The notes below the pieces were generated by a model that made no database searches, was not told where the DNA came from, and saw only the letters and a list, made by a program, of their open reading frames with translations. A program made the translations under genes and the position numbers. From contig JAKFFI010000064.1 in the NCBI GenBank assembly GCA_036677085.1, forward strand, positions 1 to 64,000: DNA of 64,000 nucleotides, written 5' to 3'. Source of the DNA: JAGPUQ01 sp036677085 (GTDB lineage Bacteria > Pseudomonadota > Gammaproteobacteria > Pseudomonadales > Porticoccaceae). Positions 23,940 to 32,740 of the stretch are shown here, piece after piece (within the stretch, counting starts at the first letter, position 1; the number at the start of each line of letters is the position of its first letter).

Positions 23940-24557
23940 GTGATCGGTTGGCTCAGCGGCATACTGCGGGAGAAGCAGGCCCAGGAGTTGCTGGTCGATG
24001 TCCAGGGCGTCGGCTACGAGGTACTGGTATCCCTCAACACCTATTTCGTGCTGCCCGAAGCGGGCAGCCCGGTTGTCCTGCATACGCACTTTGTGGTGCG
24101 TGAAGACGCCCAGCAACTGTTTGGATTCAGCGATGCCGCCGAGCGGCGGTTGTTCCGCGAGTTGATTCGCATCAGCGGCGTCGGCCCGCGGCTGGCGCTC
24201 GCCGTGCTGTCGGGAATGACGGTGGGAGAGTTCATCCATGCGATCCGCGCCGGCGATACCGCGCGCCTGGTCAGGCTGCCCGGGGTGGGGCGCAAGACCG
24301 CGGAGCGTCTGCTGGTGGAAATGCGCGACCGCATCGCGGACTGGGCCCCGGTGGCGAGCGGAGAGGGTAGCCCGAACGCGGCATCGCGCGGGCAGGACAT
24401 CAGCGGCGAGGCCGAGAGCGCTCTGATGACGCTCGGTTACCGACCCGCGGAGGCGGCGCAGATGGTGACCGCGGCGCTGGCCGACTGCCCGGCGGCCGAG
24501 GCGGCCGACAGCGCGCAGCTGATCCGCAGGGCCTTGCGCGGCATGGTGAAAAAGTAG
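23940..24557 (+). CDS. ruvA: Holliday junction branch migration protein RuvA
   Basis: The 205-residue protein shows the three RuvA domains: an N-terminal OB fold (MIGWLSGILREK), tandem helix-hairpin-helix motifs (ISGVGPRLALAVL and LPGVGRKTAERLLVE) that bind the junction, and a C-terminal domain (ALMTLGYRPAEA) that contacts RuvB. The GTG start at 23940 follows a GGAGG at 23928. It tetramerises on junction DNA and loads RuvB. The gap to ruvB is 43 bases. Confidence 0.97.
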   Translation: MIGWLSGILREKQAQELLVDVQGVGYEVLVSLNTYFVLPEAGSPVVLHTHFVVREDAQQLFGFSDAAERRLFRELIRISGVGPRLALAVLSGMTVGEFIHAIRAGDTARLVRLPGVGRKTAERLLVEMRDRIADWAPVASGEGSPNAASRGQDISGEAESALMTLGYRPAEAAQMVTAALADCPAAEAADSAQLIRRALRGMVKK

Positions 24558-24600
24558 TCCGGGACCGGTATGCTGGCGGCCAATTTCCCGGGCTGGCCCG

Positions 24601-25644
24601 ATGATTGAAACGGATCGTCTCGTAGCACCCCAGGCTGCCGCCCCCGAACAGCGCATCGATCGCGCGCTGCGCCCCCTGAGACTCGCAGACTACGTCGGTC
24701 AGACTGCGGTGCGGGAGCAGATGGCGGTGTTCATCGAGGCCGCATGCAGCCGCAACGAACCTCTGGATCACACCCTGGTATTCGGCCCGCCGGGGCTTGG
24801 CAAGACCACGCTCGCGCACATCATTGCCAGCGAAATGGGCGCCCGGTTGAAGACCACCTCGGGTCCGGTGCTGGAGCGGGCCGGGGATCTCGCGGCCCTG
24901 CTCACCAATCTGGAAGCAGGGGATGTGCTGTTCATCGACGAGATCCATCGCCTGAGCCCGGTGGTGGAGGAGATCCTCTATCCGGCGATGGAAGATTACC
25001 GGCTCGATATCCTGATCGGCGAAGGACCCGCCGCGCGTTCGATCAAGCTCGAATTGCCGCCGTTCACCCTGGTGGGTGCCACCACGCGGGCGGGTTTGCT
25101 GACGTCACCGCTGCGGGATCGTTTCGGTATCGTGCAGCGCCTCGAGTTCTACAGCGTCGAGGAACTGGGCGCCATCGTTACCCGCGCCGCCGGGATTCTC
25201 GGCGTCGAGATCGATGCGGACGGCGCCATGGAAGTGGCGCGCCGGGCGCGCGGCACGCCCCGCATCGCCAACCGGCTGTTGCGGCGGGTGCGCGACTACG
25301 CCGAAGTGCGGGGCGACGGTCGTATCCTGATGGAAGTCGCGAATACTGCTCTGGATATGCTCAAGGTGGACAAGTCCGGATTCGATCATCTCGACCGGCG
25401 CCTGCTGCGCAGCATCATCGAAAAATTCGATGGTGGGCCGGTGGGGGTGGACAGTCTCGCGGCGGCCTTGAGCGAGGAGCGCGACACCATCGAGGACGTG
25501 CTCGAACCCTATTTGATCCAGCAGGGCTACCTGGCGCGCACGGCGCGTGGTCGGATTGCGACGCGACTTGCGTACGAGCATTTTGGTTTGCGACCGCCGG
25601 CGACCGGCGGCGCCGGATCACAGCCGGGGCTGTTGCAGTCTTGA
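24601..25644 (+). CDS. ruvB: Holliday junction branch migration ATPase RuvB
   Basis: The 347-residue AAA+ motor has Walker A (GPPGLGKTT), Walker B (LFIDEIHRL), sensor 1 in GATTRAG and the C-terminal winged-helix domain ending in the conserved ARTARGR-x-AT-x-LAYEHFG. It drives branch migration with RuvA. Its stop overlaps the TTG start of ybgC (TTGA), joining the recombination genes to the tol-pal part of the operon. Confidence 0.97.
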   Translation: MIETDRLVAPQAAAPEQRIDRALRPLRLADYVGQTAVREQMAVFIEAACSRNEPLDHTLVFGPPGLGKTTLAHIIASEMGARLKTTSGPVLERAGDLAALLTNLEAGDVLFIDEIHRLSPVVEEILYPAMEDYRLDILIGEGPAARSIKLELPPFTLVGATTRAGLLTSPLRDRFGIVQRLEFYSVEELGAIVTRAAGILGVEIDADGAMEVARRARGTPRIANRLLRRVRDYAEVRGDGRILMEVANTALDMLKVDKSGFDHLDRRLLRSIIEKFDGGPVGVDSLAAALSEERDTIEDVLEPYLIQQGYLARTARGRIATRLAYEHFGLRPPATGGAGSQPGLLQS

Positions 25645-26045
25645 GCGCGATTTTCGAATTGCCGGTCCGGGTTTATATCGAGGATACCGATGCCCAGGGC
25701 ATTGTCTATTACGTGAATTATCTGAAATACATGGAGCGCGCGCGTTCGGAATGGCTCCGCCACCATGGGTTTGCGAATCCCGCCTTTTGGGGCGATGACA
25801 GTATTTTTGTGGTGCATTCACTCAACGTTCGTTACCACCGCCCGGCACGACTCTATGACGACCTGGTCGTTACCGCCTTCGCGGCGGCGCATGGTCGCGC
25901 CTGGTTTGAGGTCGAGCAGAGTGTTCACCGTGGCGGGGAATTATTGTGCGCGGGGCAGGTCAAGGTGGCCTGTGCCGACCGCCGCACCATGAAGCCGGTG
26001 AGAATGCCGGGCGCGATGCTCGAAAGAATTTTTGCCAATGCCTGA
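25641..26045 (+). CDS. ybgC: Tol-Pal-associated acyl-CoA thioesterase YbgC
   Basis: The 134-residue hot-dog-fold protein starts with a TTG at 25641 overlapping the ruvB stop; the frame is open far upstream but only as a shadow of ruvB. The catalytic pattern EDTDAQGIVYYVNYLKYMERAR, with its conserved Asp, matches the 4-hydroxybenzoyl-CoA thioesterase/YbgC family. It hydrolyses acyl-CoA or acyl-ACP at the inner membrane. It is the conserved first gene of tol-pal clusters. Confidence 0.94.
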   Translation: MSAIFELPVRVYIEDTDAQGIVYYVNYLKYMERARSEWLRHHGFANPAFWGDDSIFVVHSLNVRYHRPARLYDDLVVTAFAAAHGRAWFEVEQSVHRGGELLCAGQVKVACADRRTMKPVRMPGAMLERIFANA

Positions 26046-26062
26046 TAGCTGAGGAGTCACGG

Positions 26063-26755
26063 GTGACAAACGAAATGTCGTTCTGGGTGCTGATCGTCGG
26101 TGCGACCGTGCCCGTCAAATTGGTGCTGCTGATCCTGTTCGGTGCGTCGGCGCTGTCCTGGGTGATGATCATCCAGCGCGGACTTTATCTGCGTGGCGCC
26201 GGAGCCGACCTCAAGCGGTTCGAAAGCACTTTCTGGTCCGGCGGCGACCTCAACCAGTTGTTCAATGATGGTAACCAGCGTTTGCAGGACAACGAGCATA
26301 TCCCCGGCGTCGAGACCGTGTTTCGTGCGGGGTTCCGGGAATTCAACCGCCTCAACCAGCAGCGTGGTGCGGACCCGGATTCCATCGTTGCCGGCGTCGA
26401 GCGGGCGATGCGGATTGCGCTGTCCCGGGAAGAGGAAAAGCTCAATACCCATCTGCCGTTTCTCGCCAGTGTTGCCTCGGTGAGCCCCTATATCGGGTTG
26501 TTCGGCACGGTGTGGGGCATCATGCAGGCGTTCCGGGGTCTTGCAGGCATGCAGCAGGCGACCCTGGCAGCGGTCGCCCCCGGCATTGCCGAGGCGCTCG
26601 TCGCCACCGCGATGGGCCTGTTTGCGGCGATTCCCGCCGTTATCGCCTACAACCGATTCGCCACTCGCGTCGAGCAGGTGTACGGCGGGTATCAGACTTT
26701 TGCAGAGGAGTTCTCGGGCATCCTGCACCGCCGTATTTACAGTACCGGCAAGTAG
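26063..26755 (+). CDS. tolQ: Tol-Pal system proton channel subunit TolQ
   Basis: A 230-residue inner-membrane protein of the ExbB/TolQ/MotA family with three transmembrane segments (about residues 10-38, 132-160 and 170-195). The signature region SVSPYIGLFGTVWGIM carries the conserved Thr and Pro lining the proton path. The GTG at 26063 is chosen because GAGGAG sits six bases upstream; ATG 26075 is the alternative. With TolR it energises TolA for outer-membrane constriction during division. Confidence 0.95.
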   Translation: MTNEMSFWVLIVGATVPVKLVLLILFGASALSWVMIIQRGLYLRGAGADLKRFESTFWSGGDLNQLFNDGNQRLQDNEHIPGVETVFRAGFREFNRLNQQRGADPDSIVAGVERAMRIALSREEEKLNTHLPFLASVASVSPYIGLFGTVWGIMQAFRGLAGMQQATLAAVAPGIAEALVATAMGLFAAIPAVIAYNRFATRVEQVYGGYQTFAEEFSGILHRRIYSTGK

Positions 26756-26767
26756 CAGGTCGGGCTC

Positions 26768-27196
26768 ATGGCATTCAACAAGAAGCAAAAGCGCGCTCTG
26801 GTGGCGGAAATCAACGTCGTCCCCTATATCGACGTGATGCTGGTGCTGCTGATCGTCTTCATGGTCACCGCGCCGCTGCTCACCACGGGCGTGAAGGTGG
26901 ATCTACCCAAGGCGACCGCGCAGCCGGTGGAGGACAAGGAGCCCATCGAGGTCGCGATTGACGAGGCGGGCGTGTATCACCTCGATCTCGGCAACGGCAA
27001 AAGTCAGCCCGAAGCACTGGATGCCATTGTCGAGAAAATCCGCAAGGTGTTGAGCGAAAAACCGGATACCCCGGTGCTGGTGCGGGGTGACCGCACGGTT
27101 GATTACGGCACCGTGGTCGGGCTCATGGCCAAGCTGCAAGGGGCCGGAGTGAAGGGCGTCGGGCTGGTCACCGATCCGCCATCGGGACGACGGTGA
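26768..27196 (+). CDS. tolR: Tol-Pal system protein TolR
   Basis: The 142-residue ExbD/TolR protein has one N-terminal transmembrane helix holding the conserved proton-carrying Asp in PYIDVMLVLLIVFMV (about residue 19), followed by a periplasmic domain ending VGLVTDPPSGRR. It pairs with TolQ as the stator that uses the proton gradient. It starts 12 bases after tolQ and its stop is directly followed by the tolA ATG. Confidence 0.95.
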   Translation: MAFNKKQKRALVAEINVVPYIDVMLVLLIVFMVTAPLLTTGVKVDLPKATAQPVEDKEPIEVAIDEAGVYHLDLGNGKSQPEALDAIVEKIRKVLSEKPDTPVLVRGDRTVDYGTVVGLMAKLQGAGVKGVGLVTDPPSGRR

Positions 27197-28129
27197 ATGA
27201 CACGACGCGGATCCGGGTATCGGATTGCGGTGCTGTGCAGTGCCTTGCTGCACGGCGGACTGCTGTATCTGCTGATCAGCGGCTGGTACCCCGAGTTCCG
27301 CCGGAGGGAGCTGGCGCAGCCAAGCTATATCGAAGCCACCTTGTTGCAGGTCGAGCGTCCGGCGTCGGCCCAACCGGCGCCGGCAAAGGCCCAACAGCCC
27401 AAACCGGAGCCGGCCAAACCAGAGCCACCAAAACCGGAGCCTGCAAAGCCGGAGCCTGCAAAGCCGGAGCCGCCCAAGCCCAAGCCGGTGGCGAACGACG
27501 CCGACGCGAAGCGCGCGGAACAGGTAGCGCGCGAAAAGGCGGCGCAAGAAAAGGCGGCGCAAGAAAAGGCGGCGCGGGAAACCGCCGTCAAGGAGAAGCT
27601 GGCGCTGCAAAAAGCCGCTCAGGAAAAAGCCACCAAGGAAAAAGCAGCGAAGGAGAAAGCGGCAAAAGAGCAGGCCGCCAAGGAACAGGAGAAGGCGGCT
27701 AAGGAAAAACTCGCGAAAGAAAAGGCCGCGCGAGAGAAAGCCGAGCAGGAGGCGCGCGCCCAGCGCGAGCAACAACAGGCCGCGCAGCAGGCCGCCGAAC
27801 AGGCGCAGGCCGCGGCGCGGCAGTCGGTCTCGACCTATGAGGGGTATGTGCGAGACCGCATTGCGGGGAACTGGAGCAGGCCGCCGAGTGCGCGTCGCGA
27901 TATGCAGGTGGAGCTACAGATACGGATCGTGCCCACCGGCCAGGTGATGGGCGTTGTAGTGACGCGCTCGAGCGGCGATCCGGCGTTTGACCAATCCGCG
28001 ATCACGGCGGTTGAGCGGGCTGGGCGCTTTGACCGCCTGCAGGAATTGGCGCGCAAGGATCCATTGTTGTTTGAGCAGAATTTCCGCAAATTTACCCTGG
28101 TATTCCGACCCGAGGATTTGAGGCTCTAA
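27197..28129 (+). CDS. tolA: Cell envelope integrity protein TolA
   Basis: The 310-residue protein has the three TolA parts. Domain I is a single transmembrane anchor near the N-terminus with an SALLHGG motif, as in TonB/TolA anchors. Domain II is a long low-complexity region, first Pro/Lys/Glu-rich (about residues 60-100) and then a Lys/Ala/Glu helix (about 100-210). Domain III is a C-terminal TonB-like fold from about residue 215 (YEGYVRDRIAGNW). It bridges the TolQR motor to Pal and TolB. The internal repeats are encoded by near-identical short DNA repeats, so length may vary between strains. Confidence 0.94.
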   Translation: MTRRGSGYRIAVLCSALLHGGLLYLLISGWYPEFRRRELAQPSYIEATLLQVERPASAQPAPAKAQQPKPEPAKPEPPKPEPAKPEPAKPEPPKPKPVANDADAKRAEQVAREKAAQEKAAQEKAARETAVKEKLALQKAAQEKATKEKAAKEKAAKEQAAKEQEKAAKEKLAKEKAAREKAEQEARAQREQQQAAQQAAEQAQAAARQSVSTYEGYVRDRIAGNWSRPPSARRDMQVELQIRIVPTGQVMGVVVTRSSGDPAFDQSAITAVERAGRFDRLQELARKDPLLFEQNFRKFTLVFRPEDLRL

Positions 28130-29469
28130 TGGAAAAATATCCGAGCATTGTTCCGTTGAATGTCCGGCGTTGCTGCCGGAACTGGTGGTCCATTGCGGCG
28201 CTGTTTGCGCTGCTGTGCACGTCGTTATCCGCGCGCGGGGAACTCTCGATCGAGATTACCAGTGGCGCGGACAACCCCACCCGCATCGCGGTGGTGCCGA
28301 TGACGCTGGCCGGCGGACAGCTGCCGGGCGATATCAGTGCCATAGTTTCCGCCGATCTCGATCGTAGCGGGTTGTTCCGGACCATGGCGCGGGAAAACAT
28401 GCTGTCGTTTCCCCGGACCATGGCGGAGGTCTACTATCGCGACTGGAGTGTCGCGGGCATCGAGTACCTGGTCGTGGCAGATGTCCAGCGTCCAGTGGCG
28501 GGTCGTATCAAGGTCACTTTCAGTCTGGCTCAGGTCGCGGGCGAACGGCAGGTATTTACCAAGGTTGTCGAGGGCAGTGACAGTGAGCTGCGCGACATTG
28601 CTCACCACATCAGCGATGTGGTGTTTGAGGCCATTACCGGGATTCGCGGCGCTTTTTCCACGCGCATTGCCTATGTCACGGCGACACCAGAAGGTGGGAA
28701 GCTGGCGTATCGTCTGCTGGTTTCCGATGCCGACGGCGCCCGCGAACGGCTGATGCTGAAATCGAAGGAGCCGATCCTGTCGCCGCGCTGGTCTCCGGAT
28801 GGCCGCGAACTGGTCTATGTCTCCTTTGAAACCCGTCGCCCAGCGGTCTTTCGCCAGCGGCTATCGGACGCCCAGCGTGAACAGGTGACAAATTTCCGCG
28901 GCTTGAACGGGGCGCCCGCCTGGTCGCCCGATGGCCGCAGTCTGGCCCTGGTGCTCTCCAAGGACGGCAATCCCGAGATCTATCTGTATACCTTCGCGAC
29001 CAAGGCCTTCACCCGGCTGACGAACCATTCTGCAATTGATACCGAGCCTACGTGGACGCCCGACGGCAAGGCAGTGCTGTTTACGTCCGACCGTGGTGGA
29101 TCACCGCAGATCTACAAACTTACACTGGCGGGCAACCAGCTTACGCGCATCACCTTCAACGGGAGGTACAACGCACGACCGCAGCTGGCGGCCGATGGCC
29201 GTACCTTGGTGATGGTACATCGCGGCGAGGGCGGGGGATTCGTTATCGCCAGTCAGGATCTGGTGACCAACGACTTTCGGGGGCTAACCCAGTCCGCGCT
29301 GGATGAATCGCCCACGGTGGCACCGAACGGCGCCATGGTGATGTATACCTCCAGGCAGGGTCGTCGTACCGTGCTGGCGGTGGTTTCGATCGATGCACGG
29401 GTGCGTTTTCTGTTGCCGTCGCAGTCGGGTGATGTGCGCGAGCCGGCATGGTCACCCTTTCTGAAGTGA
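28129..29469 (+). CDS. tolB: Tol-Pal system periplasmic protein TolB
   Basis: The 446-residue periplasmic protein has an N-terminal hydrophobic signal (cleavage probably after ARG or nearby), an N-terminal alpha/beta domain and a six-bladed beta-propeller visible as repeated SPRWSPDGRELVY, APAWSPDGRSLAL and EPTWTPDGKAVLF motifs. It binds Pal and is released by TolA pulling. The start overlaps the tolA stop by one base. The ATG at 28129 leaves a long n-region before the hydrophobic core, so a slightly later start is possible. Confidence 0.95.
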   Translation: MEKYPSIVPLNVRRCCRNWWSIAALFALLCTSLSARGELSIEITSGADNPTRIAVVPMTLAGGQLPGDISAIVSADLDRSGLFRTMARENMLSFPRTMAEVYYRDWSVAGIEYLVVADVQRPVAGRIKVTFSLAQVAGERQVFTKVVEGSDSELRDIAHHISDVVFEAITGIRGAFSTRIAYVTATPEGGKLAYRLLVSDADGARERLMLKSKEPILSPRWSPDGRELVYVSFETRRPAVFRQRLSDAQREQVTNFRGLNGAPAWSPDGRSLALVLSKDGNPEIYLYTFATKAFTRLTNHSAIDTEPTWTPDGKAVLFTSDRGGSPQIYKLTLAGNQLTRITFNGRYNARPQLAADGRTLVMVHRGEGGGFVIASQDLVTNDFRGLTQSALDESPTVAPNGAMVMYTSRQGRRTVLAVVSIDARVRFLLPSQSGDVREPAWSPFLK

Positions 29470-29560
29470 TCCCGGGGAATATTGTTAGCATTTTGCTAAT
29501 GAACCGGATAAATTGTGCGCGGCTTTATGCCCCTACAACCCCAAGGAGCTTTCCTTTCTC

Positions 29561-30073
29561 ATGAACACGAAATCCTTCACTAATTTGTTTTTTGCCGGTT
29601 TGATGGCGATGTTTCTGGCTGCGTGTTCCAGTACTTCCACCGACGGCGATACGGCGGGTGCCGGCATCGGCGAAAGTGGTTCTGGCACCGGCGTAGCGAC
29701 CGGGGTGGTCGGCGACGGCTCGATCGGCGGGTCGGACGTTTACGATGCCGGCGGCTTGGAAACGGTGTTCTATTTCGATTTCGACAAAGCCACGCTGCGC
29801 CCCGAATCGCGTTCCGCGCTCCAGGGCCACGCGGCCAATCTGCGCAGCAATCCCAAGCACATCCGGCTGGAAGGCCACACCGACGAGCGCGGGACGCGCG
29901 AATACAACATGGCGCTGGGCGAGCGACGCGGCAATGCGGTAAGGGATTTCCTGGTGCTCAACGGTGTTGATTCGGCTCTGGTCGAAGTTATCAGCTACGG
30001 TGAGGAAAGCCCTGCCGCGATGGGGGGCGATGAGTCGTCGTGGGCGATGAATCGCCGCGTGGAGCTCAAGTAG
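29561..30073 (+). CDS. pal: Peptidoglycan-associated lipoprotein Pal
   Basis: A 170-residue lipoprotein with the lipobox LAAC (Cys at about residue 21). A Gly/Ser/Asp-rich linker leads to an OmpA-like domain with the peptidoglycan-binding pattern TDERGTREYNMALGERR. It anchors the outer membrane to peptidoglycan and to Tol. AAGGAG precedes the ATG at 29561. The 91-base gap after tolB holds a 6-bp inverted repeat (TTAGCA/TGCTAA at 29485-29499), which may allow separate processing of the abundant pal message. Confidence 0.96.
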   Translation: MNTKSFTNLFFAGLMAMFLAACSSTSTDGDTAGAGIGESGSGTGVATGVVGDGSIGGSDVYDAGGLETVFYFDFDKATLRPESRSALQGHAANLRSNPKHIRLEGHTDERGTREYNMALGERRGNAVRDFLVLNGVDSALVEVISYGEESPAAMGGDESSWAMNRRVELK

Positions 30074-30079
30074 TATCCG

Positions 30080-30922
30080 ATGATGAGGTTCAGGCCAGCG
30101 CGATCTGGAAGTCGGCGGGCAGCTGGCGCAGTCTTGCTGGCAGGGCTTGCCCTGCCGGCCATCGCGGCCCCGGTGCCCGTGGTCGAGCTAAGCGGCAGGG
30201 CCGCGGAGCCTGCGGGCACTGCGCCCGTTGCCAGCGCATCAGGCCTGTCGGAGTTGTTCGCGCAGGTGCAGGCGCTGCAAGAGGAATTGCGCGATCTCCG
30301 CGGGCAGCTCGAAGAACAAAGCCATCAAATCCAGTTGCTGCAACAACAGCAAAAGGACAATTACCTCGATCTTGATGGCCGCTTGTCCGCCGTCATCACG
30401 GGCGGCGCCGCGGCGGCGGGACCTTCATCCGCGCCGCCGCCAGATTCGGCGGATCGGATGCAGAGTCCTGCGGCTCCCCCGGGCGGCAGCCAGGCGCCGA
30501 TGACGGCGGCCCCGGGCAGTCCGGTTCCCATGGTGCCGCCTCCAGCGCCGAAACAGGGCGAGCAGACGGCCTATGAAGCCGCCTACGAACAGTTGAAGCA
30601 GGGCAAAATGGACGATGCCTTGGCTGATTTTCAGGCCTTCGTCGCTGCCTACCCAGGTAGCGGCTACGTCCCCAATGCGCTCTACTGGATGGGCGAGATC
30701 GGTCTGGTCAAGAACGACACCCAGGGTGCGCTGGCCCAGTTCAAGCGGGTGGTGGACAGCTACCCCGCGCACTCGAAGGCTGCCGATGCGCACTACAAGC
30801 TGGGTACGCTCTACACGCAACTGAACGACAAGGCGAAAGCGCGCGCGCATCTCGAGAAGGCCATTCTCGCCGGTGGCAGCGTCGCGGCACTGGCGCAGCG
30901 TTATCTGGACACGCATTTCTGA
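30080..30922 (+). CDS. cpoB: Cell division coordinator CpoB (YbgF)
   Basis: The 280-residue periplasmic protein has a signal peptide (about residues 1-30, cleaved after AIA), a coiled-coil segment (about 55-100, Gln/Leu-rich), a Pro/Ala linker and C-terminal TPR repeats (from about 160: AYEAAYEQLKQGKMDDALADF). CpoB links Tol-Pal constriction with PBP1b-driven peptidoglycan synthesis. It starts six bases after pal and closes the tol-pal operon. Confidence 0.93.
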   Translation: MMRFRPARSGSRRAAGAVLLAGLALPAIAAPVPVVELSGRAAEPAGTAPVASASGLSELFAQVQALQEELRDLRGQLEEQSHQIQLLQQQQKDNYLDLDGRLSAVITGGAAAAGPSSAPPPDSADRMQSPAAPPGGSQAPMTAAPGSPVPMVPPPAPKQGEQTAYEAAYEQLKQGKMDDALADFQAFVAAYPGSGYVPNALYWMGEIGLVKNDTQGALAQFKRVVDSYPAHSKAADAHYKLGTLYTQLNDKAKARAHLEKAILAGGSVAALAQRYLDTHF

Positions 30923-30993
30923 AATTTTCCGCGCCGGTTTTCCCGTATCCTTGTTCTCGGCGTCCTGGCGTATCGCGGTCCTGCTTCTGAACC

Positions 30994-31644
30994 ATGACTG
31001 AACCCCGGTTGCGCATCACCGAAATTTTCTATTCGCTCCAGGGTGAAACCACCACCGCCGGGTTGCCGACGGTGTTCGTGCGCCTGACGGGCTGTCCCCT
31101 GCGTTGTCACTACTGCGATACGCAATACGCCTTTCATGGTGGCGAACGCAAGGCGCTCGCGGATGTGTTGGCCGAGGTGGAAGCTTTCCATCCGCGCTAC
31201 GTCACGGTGACGGGGGGCGAGCCCCTGGCGCAACCGGAATGTCTGCCGCTATTGAAAGCACTTTGCGACCGTGGCTACCGGGTATCCCTGGAAACCAGCG
31301 GGGCACTGCCAGTCGCCGCCGTGGATCCGCGCGTACGTATCATTCTGGATCTGAAGACCCCGGGTTCCGGCGAAGTCGGGCGCAATCTCTGGTCGAATAT
31401 CGCGCACCTCAGCGCCAAGGACGAGATCAAATTCGTGATTTGCGATCGTACCGATTACGAATGGGCGCGACTCAAAATCGATGAGCACAACCTGGCCATC
31501 ACCGGGGCGGAGCTGTTGTTTTCCCCGAGCCAGGGTCAGCTCGAAGCGCGTGCGCTGGCGGACTGGATGCTCGCCGATCGTCTGGCGGTGCGTTTGCAAT
31601 TGCAGTTGCACAAATATCTTTGGGGCGATGTGCCGGGCCACTGA
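30994..31644 (+). CDS. queE: 7-carboxy-7-deazaguanine synthase QueE
   Basis: The 216-residue radical-SAM enzyme has an N-terminal EIFYSLQGET motif and the cluster-binding CPLRCHYCD (C-x3-C-x2-C), followed by TGGEPL. It converts 6-carboxytetrahydropterin to 7-carboxy-7-deazaguanine on the way to queuosine. Its stop is directly followed by the queC ATG, so the two consecutive pathway enzymes are made together. The 71-base gap from cpoB suggests it shares the upstream transcript, a common placement. Confidence 0.96.
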   Translation: MTEPRLRITEIFYSLQGETTTAGLPTVFVRLTGCPLRCHYCDTQYAFHGGERKALADVLAEVEAFHPRYVTVTGGEPLAQPECLPLLKALCDRGYRVSLETSGALPVAAVDPRVRIILDLKTPGSGEVGRNLWSNIAHLSAKDEIKFVICDRTDYEWARLKIDEHNLAITGAELLFSPSQGQLEARALADWMLADRLAVRLQLQLHKYLWGDVPGH

Positions 31645-32334
31645 ATGATCGCAAAGACTTCTGCTACCGCCGTGGTGCTGGTGTCCGGCGGACTCGACTC
31701 CACCACCTTGCTGGCCCTGGCGCGCGCCGCGGGCTATCGCTGTTACACGCTCAGCTTCGACTATGGGCAGCGTCATCGTGCGGAGCTTGCCGCCGCGGCA
31801 CGGATCAGCGCGGGTTTAGGCGCGGTGGAACACAAGACGATGGCGCTGGATCTGCGCGCCATCGGCGGTTCCGCGCTCACCGACGACAGCATTCCCGTAC
31901 CCACCGCTGGGGACAGCGCGGGGATTCCGGTCACCTATGTGCCGGCGCGCAACACCATTTTTCTCGCCATTGCGCTCGGTTGGGCCGAAGTGCTGGACGC
32001 CCGCGACCTGTTCATCGGTGTCAACGCCGTGGACTATTCCGGCTATCCGGATTGCCGGCCGGAGTTTATTCGCGCCTTCGAAGTTACCGCCAATCTCGCG
32101 ACCCGGGCTGGCGTCGAGGGACGCGGGTTTTCCATCCACACGCCACTGATCGACCTCAGCAAAGCCGAAATCATCGCGCGCGGTATCGAACTCGGTGTCG
32201 ATTACGCCCTGACCGTATCCTGTTACCTGGCGGATGCGGTCGGTCGGGCCTGCGGACGCTGCGACAGTTGCCGGTTGCGTGCTGCGGGGTTTGCGGCGGC
32301 TGGGATTGCCGATCCGACCGCGTATCAGGGCTGA
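31645..32334 (+). CDS. queC: 7-cyano-7-deazaguanine synthase QueC
   Basis: The 229-residue product has the PP-loop SGGLDSTT near the N-terminus and a C-terminal zinc-binding set (CGRCDSCRLR, with one more Cys upstream in SCYLAD). It uses ATP and ammonia to turn carboxy-deazaguanine into preQ0. It sits directly after queE with no gap. The 156 bases downstream lead to the promoter and gene of tRNA-Lys. Confidence 0.97.
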   Translation: MIAKTSATAVVLVSGGLDSTTLLALARAAGYRCYTLSFDYGQRHRAELAAAARISAGLGAVEHKTMALDLRAIGGSALTDDSIPVPTAGDSAGIPVTYVPARNTIFLAIALGWAEVLDARDLFIGVNAVDYSGYPDCRPEFIRAFEVTANLATRAGVEGRGFSIHTPLIDLSKAEIIARGIELGVDYALTVSCYLADAVGRACGRCDSCRLRAAGFAAAGIADPTAYQG

Positions 32335-32448
32335 TGCCGCAGACGCTTTGGTTCGCACGCGGGGCGGCCAGCGGTGGTGTTCGTGCCCGAATCGCAGTCG
32401 GTATGTGCGATTTTGCCGGTTATCCGCGCTGATTTTGCCTGTGGCGGC

Positions 32449-32476
32449 TTGACCTTTGGGGGACTGGCAGTAAGAT
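32449..32476 (+). promoter_or_regulatory. Sigma-70 promoter of tRNA-Lys
   Basis: TTGACC (32449-32454) and TAAGAT (32471-32476) are spaced by 16 bases and lie 14 bases upstream of the tRNA 5' end; both hexamers match consensus at five of six positions. A GC-rich CGCC discriminator follows the -10, typical of stringently controlled stable-RNA promoters. Confidence 0.72.
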
Positions 32477-32490
32477 AGCGCCTCTTTTTC

Positions 32491-32566
32491 GGGCCGTTAG
32501 CTCAGTTGGTAGAGCAGTTGGCTTTTAACCAATTGGTCGCTGGTTCGAATCCAGCACGGCCCACCA
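32491..32566 (+). tRNA. tRNA-Lys (anticodon UUU)
   Basis: The 76-base cloverleaf has a GGGCCGT/ACGGCCC acceptor stem, D-arm AGCTCAGTTGGTAGAGC, anticodon stem TTGG/CCAA with loop CTTTTAA (anticodon TTT at 32524-32526), T-arm GGTTCGAATCC and an encoded CCA at 32564-32566. It decodes AAA and AAG. It has its own promoter. The 174 bases after it, up to nadA, show no gene. Confidence 0.98.
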
Positions 32567-32740
32567 ACTTTCCCTCTCTAAATCCTCTCTGTCCGGCGTT
32601 GGCGCTGCCCCCGCCGGGCCGCTTTCCAGGTACTGAGTCCGATCCGCCGCCATACCCCCGCGCGTCGCGCCCGTCGGCTCCGATGGGTGGTTTGAGTCCC
32701 TGTGCTAGAATCCGCCGACACCCGCCAATCCGACTTTCCC

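Noticed and set aside
32491..32566. tRNA-Lys as an attachment site for an integrated element
   Set aside because: No integrase gene, no direct repeat of the tRNA 3' end was seen, and the flanking genes are housekeeping.
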